In this document: piece after piece, positions 1 through 5,927 of the stretch | How positions within the stretch are numbered: the stretch's first letter is position 1 | Layout of the letters: each line of letters begins with the position of its first letter | DNA from: Bacteroidales bacterium | GTDB taxonomy: Bacteria > Bacteroidota > Bacteroidia > Bacteroidales > VadinHA17 | Length of the DNA stretch: 8,150 nucleotides | Reading direction: 5' to 3' | NCBI GenBank assembly: GCA_022615595.1 | Contig: JAKEGI010000259.1 | Coordinates: forward strand, 1-8,150 | Notes under the pieces: generated by a model | Seen by the model: the letters and a program-made list of their open reading frames with translations, nothing else | Databases searched by the model: none | What the model was told of the DNA's origin: nothing | Position numbers and translations under genes: made by a program

Positions 1-33
1 AGAGATCACATCTTCATTTGTAAAATTGGTCAT
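1..33 (-). CDS. 5' end of a gene leaving the window (possibly Mrp/NBP35-family ATPase)
   Basis: Only the first 11 codons are visible on the minus strand, reading MTNFTNEDVIS and open to the window edge. An AAAGG stretch lies just upstream of the ATG. From memory, Bacteroidota Mrp/ApbC-type iron-sulfur carrier ATPases often begin with a similar short M-T-x-x-T-x-E-D-V run and can lie near trmB, so that is my first guess. Eleven residues cannot establish a family. The gene lies 69 bases beyond the alkyltransferase-like gene in the same direction and may continue its operon. Confidence 0.4.
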   Translation of the reverse strand, partial: MTNFTNEDVIS

Positions 34-69
34 GCCTTTATATTTATCGGTTATGAATTGATTCCTGTT

Positions 70-84
70 CCTGTATGTTACAGG
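70..84. other. Short perfect hairpin between two minus-strand genes
   Basis: CCTGTA and TACAGG form a 6-bp perfect inverted repeat around a 3-base loop (TGT). It lies in the 69-base gap between the alkyltransferase-like gene and the gene leaving the window. No T-tract follows on the minus strand, so it is not a convincing intrinsic terminator. It could be a weak processing or attenuation site, or chance. Confidence 0.3.
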
Positions 85-102
85 TTTAACGAATTGTGGT
101 AT

Positions 103-459
103 TTAAAGTTCAGTCATCGGGTCCCAGAATTTTTCTTTGAAATCTAAAACCAGGTCATCGGCAATGGTGAAACCCTCGTTTTCAAGCAGTTGTTGCATTG
201 TTGTTGAGTTGCCGAAGTGATGCTTCCCTGTCAGCATGCCATTCCGGTTGACAACGCGGTGAGCGGGAATAAAGTCATGATTGAAGTGGGAGGAGTTCAG
301 TGCCCATCCAACCATTCTGGCTGAGCTGGCCGTTCCGAGATACCTGGCTATGGCACCATATGAGGTGATACGGCCATAAGGCACCAGGCGGGTCACATCA
401 TACACCCTGCTAAAGAAGCCCTCATTCCGGTTCTCACGGATTAATGATCTCTTTGTCAT
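103..459 (-). CDS. Alkyltransferase-like protein (MGMT family, no acceptor cysteine)
   Basis: This 118-residue protein is the DNA-binding domain of the O6-alkylguanine-DNA alkyltransferase family. Residues 27-38 (PYGRITSYGAIA) match the helix-turn-helix region, and residues 47-55 (ARMVGWALN) hold the region of the family's nucleotide-flipping arginine. The active-site motif, PCHRV in true alkyltransferases, reads PAHRV at 65-69. The methyl-accepting cysteine is therefore alanine and the protein cannot perform the usual suicide transfer. Alkyltransferase-like proteins are known to bind O6-alkylguanine and hand the lesion to nucleotide excision repair. E. coli and fission yeast versions carry Trp here, and a Thermus version carries Ala. 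The length suits a stand-alone family member. Its start lies inside the 3' end of trmB (26-base overlap), implying co-transcription. The family call is firm, the repair role inferred. Confidence 0.9.
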   Translation of the reverse strand: MTKRSLIRENRNEGFFSRVYDVTRLVPYGRITSYGAIARYLGTASSARMVGWALNSSHFNHDFIPAHRVVNRNGMLTGKHHFGNSTTMQQLLENEGFTIADDLVLDFKEKFWDPMTEL

Positions 460-1126
460 TTGGCAGTCTGAATGCTAAATAAGTAATCGGAATACCCTGC
501 CCAAGAAATTTCTCCTCATAGAAGGTTCTGATAGAGAGCAGCGGATTACCAGGGAACTGGGCGTAGAGGTCGGTGGCTGACCTGACTGTTTCGAGAGAGT
601 TTCTATTTACGACAGAGAGGGCATAGTCAAACAGTTCCCTGTTGTCTGTCTTGAGATGTATGACGCCGTTGTCCTTAAGGATTTTTCTGTACAGGTTGAG
701 GAAGAAAGGTCCGGGAAGCCTCTTTTTCTCACGTTTTCTCTTTGGCTGCGGATCAGGGAAGGTGATCCATATCTCATCAACCTCCCCGGGGGCGAAGAAA
801 GACTCAATCAACTCTATTCTTGTGCGGATAAACGAGGCATTTGGGAGGCTCCTCAGATATGAGTCCCGTGCTCCTTTCCACATCCGTGCTCCCTTTATGT
901 CAATGCCGATAAAATTCTTGTCAGGAAATTTCTCTGCCAGCCCGACCGTATATTCACCCTTGCCGCAGCCGAGTTCGAGGATAATGGGTCTGTCATTGCC
1001 GAACCATTCCCTGTGCCAGTTACCCTTAAGGTCGTGATTGTTTTTGAAAACCTCGCTGAATGATGGTTCCAGTACATTACTGAAACCCTTCATCTCACTC
1101 CACCGTGCCAGCTTATTCTTTCCCAA
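434..1126 (-). CDS. trmB: tRNA (guanine-N7-)-methyltransferase
   Basis: TrmB uses S-adenosylmethionine to methylate N7 of guanosine 46 in the variable loop of tRNAs, in the cytoplasm. The 230-residue length is normal for the bacterial monomeric enzyme. The SAM-binding motif I is ILELGCGKGEY at 49-59, followed by the acidic GIDIKG at 74-79 that would contact the ribose. The family signature FPDPQPKRKREKKR lies at 123-136, where many bacteria have FPDPWPK. The HLKTDN segment at 157-162 is also typical and lines the tRNA/guanine pocket. The start at 1126 gives a normal N-terminus and lies 22 bases after gldH. The 3' end overlaps the alkyltransferase-like gene by 26 bases. The gene is probably transcribed from upstream of ricT, since I see no promoter in the short gap before it. 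Confidence 0.95.
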   Translation of the reverse strand: MGKNKLARWSEMKGFSNVLEPSFSEVFKNNHDLKGNWHREWFGNDRPIILELGCGKGEYTVGLAEKFPDKNFIGIDIKGARMWKGARDSYLRSLPNASFIRTRIELIESFFAPGEVDEIWITFPDPQPKRKREKKRLPGPFFLNLYRKILKDNGVIHLKTDNRELFDYALSVVNRNSLETVRSATDLYAQFPGNPLLSIRTFYEEKFLGQGIPITYLAFRLPNDKEIINP

Positions 1127-1148
1127 AATGTTGCGGATCAGGAGAATA

Positions 1149-1622
1149 TTAATTATGGGATATCCTCATACCAATGTCATAGACTCCTCTGAGGAGGGTA
1201 TCTCTCATGCCATGGATAACCTTGAAATGATACTCACCGTTTTCAGGGAAATAGATATTTGATTTATAAGGGATGGTTACCTCGCGGAGGTCTCCGGCAC
1301 CTCGTCCAAGCCAGTTGCCTTTTTCATCAGTCACCATTCCCTGGATGGTGTCGGTTACTGAGGTTCCTGAAGGGAATACGGTTACAACGAAGAGATAAAG
1401 ATTGCGATAGGGGTAGTCAGTTGATGTCCGGACAGACAGAGTGATATCATAAACAGTGGCAGTGTCATCAATCGCGCAGGAAAATTTTCCCGGGTCATAC
1501 ATGCTCCATGTTTCGCCGGCCATCTTTACAGTGTCAGCATAATATGTGCCCCTGAGGCATGACATGGTCAGGAGCAAAAGCAGTGTACCTGCAATTATTA
1601 TTTCATTGTTTTTTTCTCTCAT
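1149..1622 (-). CDS. gldH: GldH-family outer-membrane lipoprotein
   Basis: The reading frame opens further upstream (to 1754), but I choose the ATG at 1622. It immediately precedes a lipoprotein signal peptide: charged start MREKNNE, hydrophobic IIIAGTLLLLL, then LTMSC with the lipidated Cys at residue 22. That gives a 157-residue precursor. The remainder is beta-rich (YDITLSVRTS, YPYRNLYLFV) and ends in GVYDIGMRI, as GldH proteins do. In gliding Flavobacteria GldH is needed for motility and associated secretion. GldH is also widespread in Bacteroidota that do not glide, where its role is unclear, so it does not prove gliding here. No acidic run follows the Cys (CLRGTYY), so periplasm-facing anchoring is more likely than surface exposure. 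The start overlaps the 3' end of ricT by 20 bases, and trmB follows after 22 bases. Confidence 0.85.
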   Translation of the reverse strand: MREKNNEIIIAGTLLLLLTMSCLRGTYYADTVKMAGETWSMYDPGKFSCAIDDTATVYDITLSVRTSTDYPYRNLYLFVVTVFPSGTSVTDTIQGMVTDEKGNWLGRGAGDLREVTIPYKSNIYFPENGEYHFKVIHGMRDTLLRGVYDIGMRISHN

Positions 1623-2745
1623 TCCTCCTGTGAAACGGTCGTTTATTCCCCCTTCCCTGCCGCGGGCTGCTTGCTGACTCAAACCTGTCGAGTCCGCTGT
1701 TCTGCAGCAGCAGATCATTTCCTCTCTCGAGAGAGTGATTATCAGGAGAAACAACCAGTTTCTCCGGTTTGATGCCCTTCCTGTTTAGCTGTATTATCTC
1801 GCGCACCCTCGCAACGGGCACAGCCGTGAGGTTAACTGCCATTCGCTGGTCAGTGGAATACCAGTATATGCCTGTATGCACCTCCATTTTAGTGAAGTAT
1901 GCCGTTCCTCCAGCCAGCTCAAGGGGTATCTCCCTTGAGGGGAAATCCCTCTGGGCGTCTATATAACAGTCAAGCTCATAGTTAAGGCAGCATTTCAGTT
2001 TGCCGCACTGCCCTGCCAGCTTCTGAGGGTTAAGTGACAGATCCTGGTAGCGGGCATGCGTCGTTGTCACCGAGATGAAGTTTGTGATGTGCGTTGAACA
2101 GCACAACTCGCGTCCGCATGTACCAATGCCGCCTATCCTGCCGGCCTCCTGCCTGGCGCCAATCTGTCTCATCTCGATGCGTATGTGAAACTCTTCTGCA
2201 AGGACTTTAATGAGCTGACGGAAGTCAACTCTCTCGTCTGCCAGGTAATAGAAGATTGCCTTTGTCTTGTCGCCCTGGTACTCCACATCTCCTATCTTCA
2301 TGTCCAGGCCAAGATTCTCAGCTATCTTCCTTGAGCGCAGCATAGTGTGCACCTCCTGTCTCTTTGCCTCTTCCCACTTCTGAATATCAACCGGCCGGGC
2401 TTTCCTGTAAACCTTTTTCATCTCATCGATGACAGGCCTTATCTTCATCTTTTTCAGCTGCTCATACACCAGGTAGCCGGTCATGGATACGCGACCGATG
2501 TCATGGCCCGGAGATGCTTCAACGGCAACAACCTCACCGACCTCAAGCCTGAGGTCGTTAATGTTGCGGTAAAATCCTTTGCGTGTATTCTTGAAACGTA
2601 CCTCAATGACTTCATTATAACGCTGGTCGCAGGGTACCCCCGCAAGCCAGTTGAATTCATCAAGCTTGTTCTCTCCGTTCCTGTATTTTGTTTCAGGCGC
2701 CAGCGGCTCTTCACCACCATGGGCCTGTATATCATCAGTCATCAT
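1603..2745 (-). CDS. ricT: RicT/YaaT-like PSP1 domain protein
   Basis: The protein has 380 residues with a PSP1-type core from about 43 to 300. Its hallmark is two cysteine clusters, CGRELCC at 210-216 and CGKLKCC at 247-253, with the intervening SLNPQKLAGQCGKLKCC closely resembling Bacillus subtilis RicT (YaaT). There, RicT works with RicA and RicF in an iron-sulfur-containing complex that assists RNase Y in mRNA processing and affects competence, biofilm and sporulation. Bacteroidota do not form such spores, so the function here is unknown; a role in RNA processing is inference. After about residue 340 the C-terminal tail is low-complexity and strongly basic (PRQGRGNKRPFHRRNERKKQ), a possible RNA-binding tail. 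Two ATGs are adjacent (2745 and 2742); I keep the first. A good promoter and a structured leader lie upstream. Its last 20 bases overlap gldH, so it is probably the first gene of the ricT-gldH-trmB unit. Confidence 0.9.
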   Translation of the reverse strand: MMTDDIQAHGGEEPLAPETKYRNGENKLDEFNWLAGVPCDQRYNEVIEVRFKNTRKGFYRNINDLRLEVGEVVAVEASPGHDIGRVSMTGYLVYEQLKKMKIRPVIDEMKKVYRKARPVDIQKWEEAKRQEVHTMLRSRKIAENLGLDMKIGDVEYQGDKTKAIFYYLADERVDFRQLIKVLAEEFHIRIEMRQIGARQEAGRIGGIGTCGRELCCSTHITNFISVTTTHARYQDLSLNPQKLAGQCGKLKCCLNYELDCYIDAQRDFPSREIPLELAGGTAYFTKMEVHTGIYWYSTDQRMAVNLTAVPVARVREIIQLNRKGIKPEKLVVSPDNHSLERGNDLLLQNSGLDRFESASSPRQGRGNKRPFHRRNERKKQ

Positions 2746-2762
2746 AATATCAATTTATGCAG

Positions 2763-2803
2763 CAACCTGTTAAGGTTGAACAGCTGAACAAAATGTTCCA
2801 ACC
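2763..2803 (-). promoter_or_regulatory. Structured 5' leader of ricT with two competing hairpins
   Basis: Two inverted repeats share bases. The first is CAACCT (2763-2768) with AGGTTG (2773-2778), a perfect 6-bp stem with a 4-base loop. The second is GGTTGAACA (2774-2782) with TGTTCCAACC (2794-2803), 9 bp with one bulged base and an 11-base loop. Bases 2774-2778 belong to both stems, so the two cannot form together. Both lie between the predicted transcription start and the ricT start codon. The inverted repeats are visible directly; a regulatory role is inference. Confidence 0.4.
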
Positions 2804-2815
2804 CGAGGGTGGATG

Positions 2816-2845
2816 CAAATTTAACAAAAAATGAGCTAATTTCAA
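2816..2845 (-). promoter_or_regulatory. Promoter for the ricT-gldH-trmB operon
   Basis: On the minus strand a -33 type TTG (2843-2845) is followed by 19 bases and TAAATTTG (2816-2823). This matches the Bacteroidota housekeeping consensus TTG-N17-23-TAnnTTTG with good spacing. Transcription would begin near 2809, giving a leader of roughly 60 bases before ricT. Confidence 0.6.
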
Positions 2846-2859
2846 CGGAAAGGAGACAC

Positions 2860-3987
2860 TTACCTGATTAACCTCATTGTTCTGAGGGCAAGGTCGAGAA
2901 AGATCATTTTGGTGTTACCGTTGCTTTCAACATGAGCATATGCCAGATTGAATTCACGGTCAAGGGCATGTATGTTATTCTCATTTATGAAGGGGTGAAA
3001 TCTGGCAGAAAATTCCTCTTCGGCCTGTGTGAGATAGACAAGTTTGTTTTCCTTGCCGCCGAAGTTCATGATGAAGTTTTCGCGTACAAGGCGGAGAGCA
3101 TAGGAGAGAAAGCTCTTCTGCCTCTCTCTTCCCAGTGCTGCTGTCTCTTCTGACCATGCAATAACGGACTGTATATCGCGGGCATATGCTGTACGCATCA
3201 GCCTGGTGAATCGCTCAAGGTGCACGGCTGTATTATCATCTTCGCGGGCCAGTTCGGATGCCCGCACCATGTTTCCGTTTGCTATTCCGGCAATCTCCTC
3301 AGCCCTGACCTGTTCCACTCCATACTCCCTTACCAGGTAACTGCTCATATCCTCAGCGGCAATGGCAGGTATCCTTATATGCTGACATCTTGAGGTTATT
3401 GTTGGAAGCAGCCTGTCATCCTCCTCCGAGACCAGGATAAACAGAGTTTTGGCAGGAGGTTCTTCAATCAGCTTAAGAAGCTTGTTGGCTGTTTCGGGGT
3501 TCATCTTTTCCGGCAGCCAGATGATCATGATCTTATAATCAGACTCGAACGATTTCAGGCTTAATTTTCTGATTATCTCAGCGGCTTCGGCCACAGGGAT
3601 TAGAGCCTGCTCATTCGCCACCTCCATTGCTTCCGTCCATTTGCTGAGGGAGAAGTAGGGTGACCTGCGCACCATCTCACGCCACTGTGAAATATATGTA
3701 TCGCTTACCGGTTCTGTCACTGACTTCTTTTTTATCACCGGAAAGACAAAATGAAGGTCAGGGTGAATGAGCTTGTCATATTTTGAACAGGAGGGACAAA
3801 CACCGCACGCATCGTCAGCAGTGCGCTTCTCGCAGCTTATGAACCGTGCAAAGGCAAGTGCCAGGGCAAACTTACCGCTTCCTTCAGGGCCATAAAAGAG
3901 AAGCGCATGACTGACACGGTTCTCAGCCACTGCGCTTCTTAGCCTGTCAATGACAGCACTCTGTCCTGGTATCTGTGAAAAGTTCAT
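2860..3987 (-). CDS. holB: DNA polymerase III subunit delta' (clamp loader)
   Basis: Delta' is part of the clamp-loader complex that places the beta sliding clamp on DNA. The 375-residue protein begins with an AAA+ domain. A P-loop-like GPEGSGKF lies at 33-40, with Phe instead of the usual Ser/Thr after Lys. A zinc-binding set follows at C52, C61, C64 and C67. The Walker B position reads IMIIWLPEKMN (153-163) and lacks the DEAD/DExx acid pair. The clamp-loader SRC motif is in TITSRCQ at 196-202. These features suit delta', which acts as a stator rather than a strong ATPase; the intact SRC motif separates it from an unrelated AAA+ protein. DnaX (tau/gamma) would be much longer. It lies 60 bases downstream of tpx and 114 bases upstream of ricT, with its own candidate -7 element and a hairpin at its start. 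Confidence 0.9.
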   Translation of the reverse strand: MNFSQIPGQSAVIDRLRSAVAENRVSHALLFYGPEGSGKFALALAFARFISCEKRTADDACGVCPSCSKYDKLIHPDLHFVFPVIKKKSVTEPVSDTYISQWREMVRRSPYFSLSKWTEAMEVANEQALIPVAEAAEIIRKLSLKSFESDYKIMIIWLPEKMNPETANKLLKLIEEPPAKTLFILVSEEDDRLLPTITSRCQHIRIPAIAAEDMSSYLVREYGVEQVRAEEIAGIANGNMVRASELAREDDNTAVHLERFTRLMRTAYARDIQSVIAWSEETAALGRERQKSFLSYALRLVRENFIMNFGGKENKLVYLTQAEEEFSARFHPFINENNIHALDREFNLAYAHVESNGNTKMIFLDLALRTMRLIR

Positions 3988-3990
3988 TCT

Positions 3991-4011
3991 GCTTTCCTAA
4001 GGAGGGAAAGC
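3991..4011 (-). promoter_or_regulatory. Hairpin abutting the holB start codon
   Basis: GCTTTCC (3991-3997) and GGAAAGC (4005-4011) form a perfect 7-bp inverted repeat with a 7-base loop. It ends three bases before the holB ATG. On the mRNA strand the 3' arm contains AGGA about seven bases from the ATG, so this possible ribosome-binding site would be partly paired. No T-run follows on either strand, so it is not an intrinsic terminator. Confidence 0.4.
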
Positions 4012-4018
4012 AAAAATA
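4011..4018 (-). promoter_or_regulatory. Candidate -7 element for holB
   Basis: TATTTTTG on the minus strand fits TAnnTTTG. I see no TTG/TTTG at the proper distance upstream, and the motif sits in an AT-rich run, so this is weak. Transcription would start only about 17 bases before holB, inside the hairpin. Confidence 0.3.
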
Positions 4019-4047
4019 CAAAAATTCTGATGAATGAAGGGGTCTGA

Positions 4048-4545
4048 TCAGAGAGCGGCCAGGGCCTTGTCATAATCAGGTTCAACAGCTATGTCAGGAA
4101 CCAGTTCAGTGTATTTGACAATGCCCTCTTCATCTGTCACCACAACGCTGCGCGCGTATAACCCTGCGAAAATTCCGTCAAGCAGGTCAACACCGTAGGC
4201 TTTTCCGAAACTGCTGTCACGAAACCCGGAAAGAGTTACTACGTTGGCAATTCCTTCCGTCGTGCAGAAGCTGTTGTGTGCAAATGGAAGATCCTTTGAT
4301 ATAGCCAGCACCACAGTATTTTCCCTTCCGGCAGCCATCTGGTTAAACTTTCTCAAAGCGTTGGCGCATACTGAAGTGCCAATACTGGGAAAGATATTGA
4401 GAAGCAGCTTCTTACCCTTTAGTTCACTAAGTGATAACAGCGTCAGGTCTGACTTTACAAGGGTGAAATCAGGAGCTTTGCTGCCAACTGACGGAAGTGT
4501 GCCTGAAGTATTTACCGGATTGCCTTTAAGAGTGATTTTAGCCAT
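4048..4545 (-). CDS. tpx: Thiol peroxidase, atypical 2-Cys peroxiredoxin
   Basis: Tpx reduces hydrogen peroxide and alkyl hydroperoxides using thioredoxin. The 165-residue length is typical. The peroxidatic motif P-x3-T-x2-C is FPSIGTSVC at 52-60, with Cys60 as peroxidatic cysteine. The resolving cysteine is Cys94 in SFCTTEGIANVVTLSGFRD, a spacing of 34 residues as in E. coli Tpx. The N-terminal GNPVNTSGTLPSVGSKAPDFTLV block is also characteristic and excludes AhpC or BCP subfamilies. Two positions differ from the common PSIDTPVC form: Asp is Gly56 and Pro is Ser58. The essential Pro, Thr and Cys remain, so activity is likely. The gene is divergent from pgk across a 119-base promoter region and has a candidate TAnnTTTG promoter in front. 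Confidence 0.95.
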   Translation of the reverse strand: MAKITLKGNPVNTSGTLPSVGSKAPDFTLVKSDLTLLSLSELKGKKLLLNIFPSIGTSVCANALRKFNQMAAGRENTVVLAISKDLPFAHNSFCTTEGIANVVTLSGFRDSSFGKAYGVDLLDGIFAGLYARSVVVTDEEGIVKYTELVPDIAVEPDYDKALAAL

Positions 4546-4588
4546 GATATTTTTATTTAAAATTAAACTTTGTTTTTTGATTAATCAA

Positions 4589-4616
4589 CAAAAATAAGCC
4601 TGTGAGGTTTTCCAAA
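4589..4616 (-). promoter_or_regulatory. Candidate tpx promoter
   Basis: On the minus strand TTTG (4613-4616) is followed by 16 bases and TATTTTTG (4589-4596). The -7 motif is a full match to the Bacteroidota TAnnTTTG; the spacer is slightly shorter than usual. It predicts a leader of about 37 bases. No recognisable OxyR or PerR site is evident. Confidence 0.45.
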
Positions 4617-4621
4617 TTGTG

Positions 4622-4629
4622 TAACTTTG
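4622..4629 (+). promoter_or_regulatory. Candidate pgk promoter (-7 element)
   Basis: TAACTTTG matches TAnnTTTG and would start transcription about 30 bases before pgk. The upstream -33 element is poor (only TGTG at 4601-4604, 17 bases away). It lies back to back with the tpx promoter. Confidence 0.45.
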
Positions 4630-4664
4630 TCTCCCGGTAACGGAAAAAAATAAAGGATAAGACG

Positions 4665-5927
4665 ATGAAAATGATTGAAAGCTTCAATTTTAAAGGTATC
4701 AGAACCATTGTGAGGGTTGATTTCAATGTGCCGCTTGATAAAAAAACACGGGAGGTCACGGATGATACACGAATACGCGGAGCTGTCAAAACGATAAAAA
4801 AGATAGTTTCAGACGGAGGCTCAGCCATCCTTATGTCTCATCTCGGACGTCCTGAGGGAGTGCAGGAAAAGTATTCGCTTAAGCCTGTAATGCCTGTGCT
4901 TGAGAAGCTTCTGGGGATGAATGTCCTTTTTGCCCCGGATGCCCTCAGTGATGAGGCAGCTGCAATGGCGGCAGCTCTTAAGCCCGGGGAGGTTATGATG
5001 CTTGAGAATGTGAGGTTCTATCCCGAGGAGGAAGGAAAGCCGATTTTGCCTGAGACAGCTACTGACGAGGAAAAGAAGGCTGCAAAGACAGCTCTTAAGG
5101 TGAAGCAGAAGGAGATGGCAAAGAGACTCTCGACATATGCCGATGTATATGTAAACGATGCTTTCGGGACAGCACACAGGGCTCATGCCACCACTGCGGT
5201 TATGGCTGACTTTTTCCCGGGGGACAAAAAAATGTTCGGTTTTCTCATCAACAGTGAACTGGCGGCGATGGACAAGGTGCTCAAAAGTGCCCAGAAGCCC
5301 TTTACCGCCGTCATGGGTGGAGCGAAGGTGTCAGACAAGATACTGATTATTGAAAACCTTCTGGACAGAGTTGACAACCTCATAATTGGCGGTGGTATGA
5401 CATATACCTTTATAAAGGCCATGGGCGGCAAAATCGGTAATTCGCTGTGCGAAGCCGACAAGCTTGATGTTGCAAAAGGTGTGATTGAAAAGGCCAGGAC
5501 AAAGGGAGTGAATCTTCTATTCCCGGTTGACGGTATCAACGCTGACAAGTTCGATGCAGAGGCAAATACATATATATCAGCAATTGATGATGTTAAGGAT
5601 GGATGGATGGGTCTTGACATCGGTGAAAAGAGCATCGCTATGTTTGAAGGTGTGATAATGAAGTCCAGGACAATCCTGTGGAATGGTCCGATGGGCGTCT
5701 TCGAAATGGAAAAATTTGCGGCAGGCACCACTGCCATTGCAAAGGCTGTTGCGAAAGCGACTGAGAAAGGAGCATTTTCACTTATCGGCGGGGGCGACTC
5801 GGTTGCTGCCGTGAACAAGAACGGACTGGCCGACAAGGTAAGTTACGTCTCAACCGGCGGCGGCGCTATGCTTGAATATATGGAAGGTAGGAAGTTGCCC
5901 GGGATAACTGCAATCAGGGGAGAATAA
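4665..5927 (+). CDS. pgk: Phosphoglycerate kinase
   Basis: Pgk transfers phosphate from 1,3-bisphosphoglycerate to ADP in glycolysis and runs the reverse way in gluconeogenesis; it is cytoplasmic. The 420-residue protein contains the full set of motifs: VRVDFNVP at 16-23, SHLGRP at 58-63, [13 protein letters not shown] at 164-176 (3-phosphoglycerate side), GGAKVSDK at 218-225, WNGPMGVFE at 339-347 and GGGDS at 375-379 (nucleotide side), then TGGGA at 397-401. A charged insertion at about 121-155 ([17 protein letters not shown]) makes it longer than the usual 390-400 residues; I recall the same insertion from other Bacteroidota enzymes. Two ATGs (4665, 4671) are possible starts and the first is used. 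The stop overlaps the ATG of the following lipoprotein by one base (TAATG), so translation is probably coupled. Confidence 0.98.
   Translation: MKMIESFNFKGIRTIVRVDFNVPLDKKTREVTDDTRIRGAVKTIKKIVSDGGSAILMSHLGRPEGVQEKYSLKPVMPVLEKLLGMNVLFAPDALSDEAAAMAAALKPGEVMMLENVRFYPEEEGKPILPETATDEEKKAAKTALKVKQKEMAKRLSTYADVYVNDAFGTAHRAHATTAVMADFFPGDKKMFGFLINSELAAMDKVLKSAQKPFTAVMGGAKVSDKILIIENLLDRVDNLIIGGGMTYTFIKAMGGKIGNSLCEADKLDVAKGVIEKARTKGVNLLFPVDGINADKFDAEANTYISAIDDVKDGWMGLDIGEKSIAMFEGVIMKSRTILWNGPMGVFEMEKFAAGTTAIAKAVAKATEKGAFSLIGGGDSVAAVNKNGLADKVSYVSTGGGAMLEYMEGRKLPGITAIRGE

Noticed and set aside
642..1037. 131-codon plus-strand open frame opposite trmB
   Set aside because: It is antisense to a conserved trmB, has Ser/Leu/Arg-rich composition and no recognisable motif.
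1623..1630. Strong AGGAGG Shine-Dalgarno before gldH
   Set aside because: It ends only one base from the ATG, too close to work, and is explained by two AGG arginine codons at the end of ricT.
1623..1754. N-terminal extension of gldH to an ATG at 1754
   Set aside because: The extension (with CCC and RGREGG) is the ricT coding sequence read in another frame and would bury the lipoprotein signal peptide. The ATG at 1622 gives a proper signal peptide and lipobox-like Cys.
2347..2787. 146-codon plus-strand open frame opposite ricT and its leader
   Set aside because: It runs through the conserved ricT gene and its promoter-leader region, with no known domain and no start signal.
3991..4011. Intrinsic terminator for tpx
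   Set aside because: The hairpin is good but no T-run follows in the direction of transcription; the T-rich stretch lies before it.
5183..5836. 217-codon open frame on the minus strand opposite pgk
   Set aside because: It is antisense to a fully conserved pgk, resembles no known protein, and reflects codon bias of the real gene.
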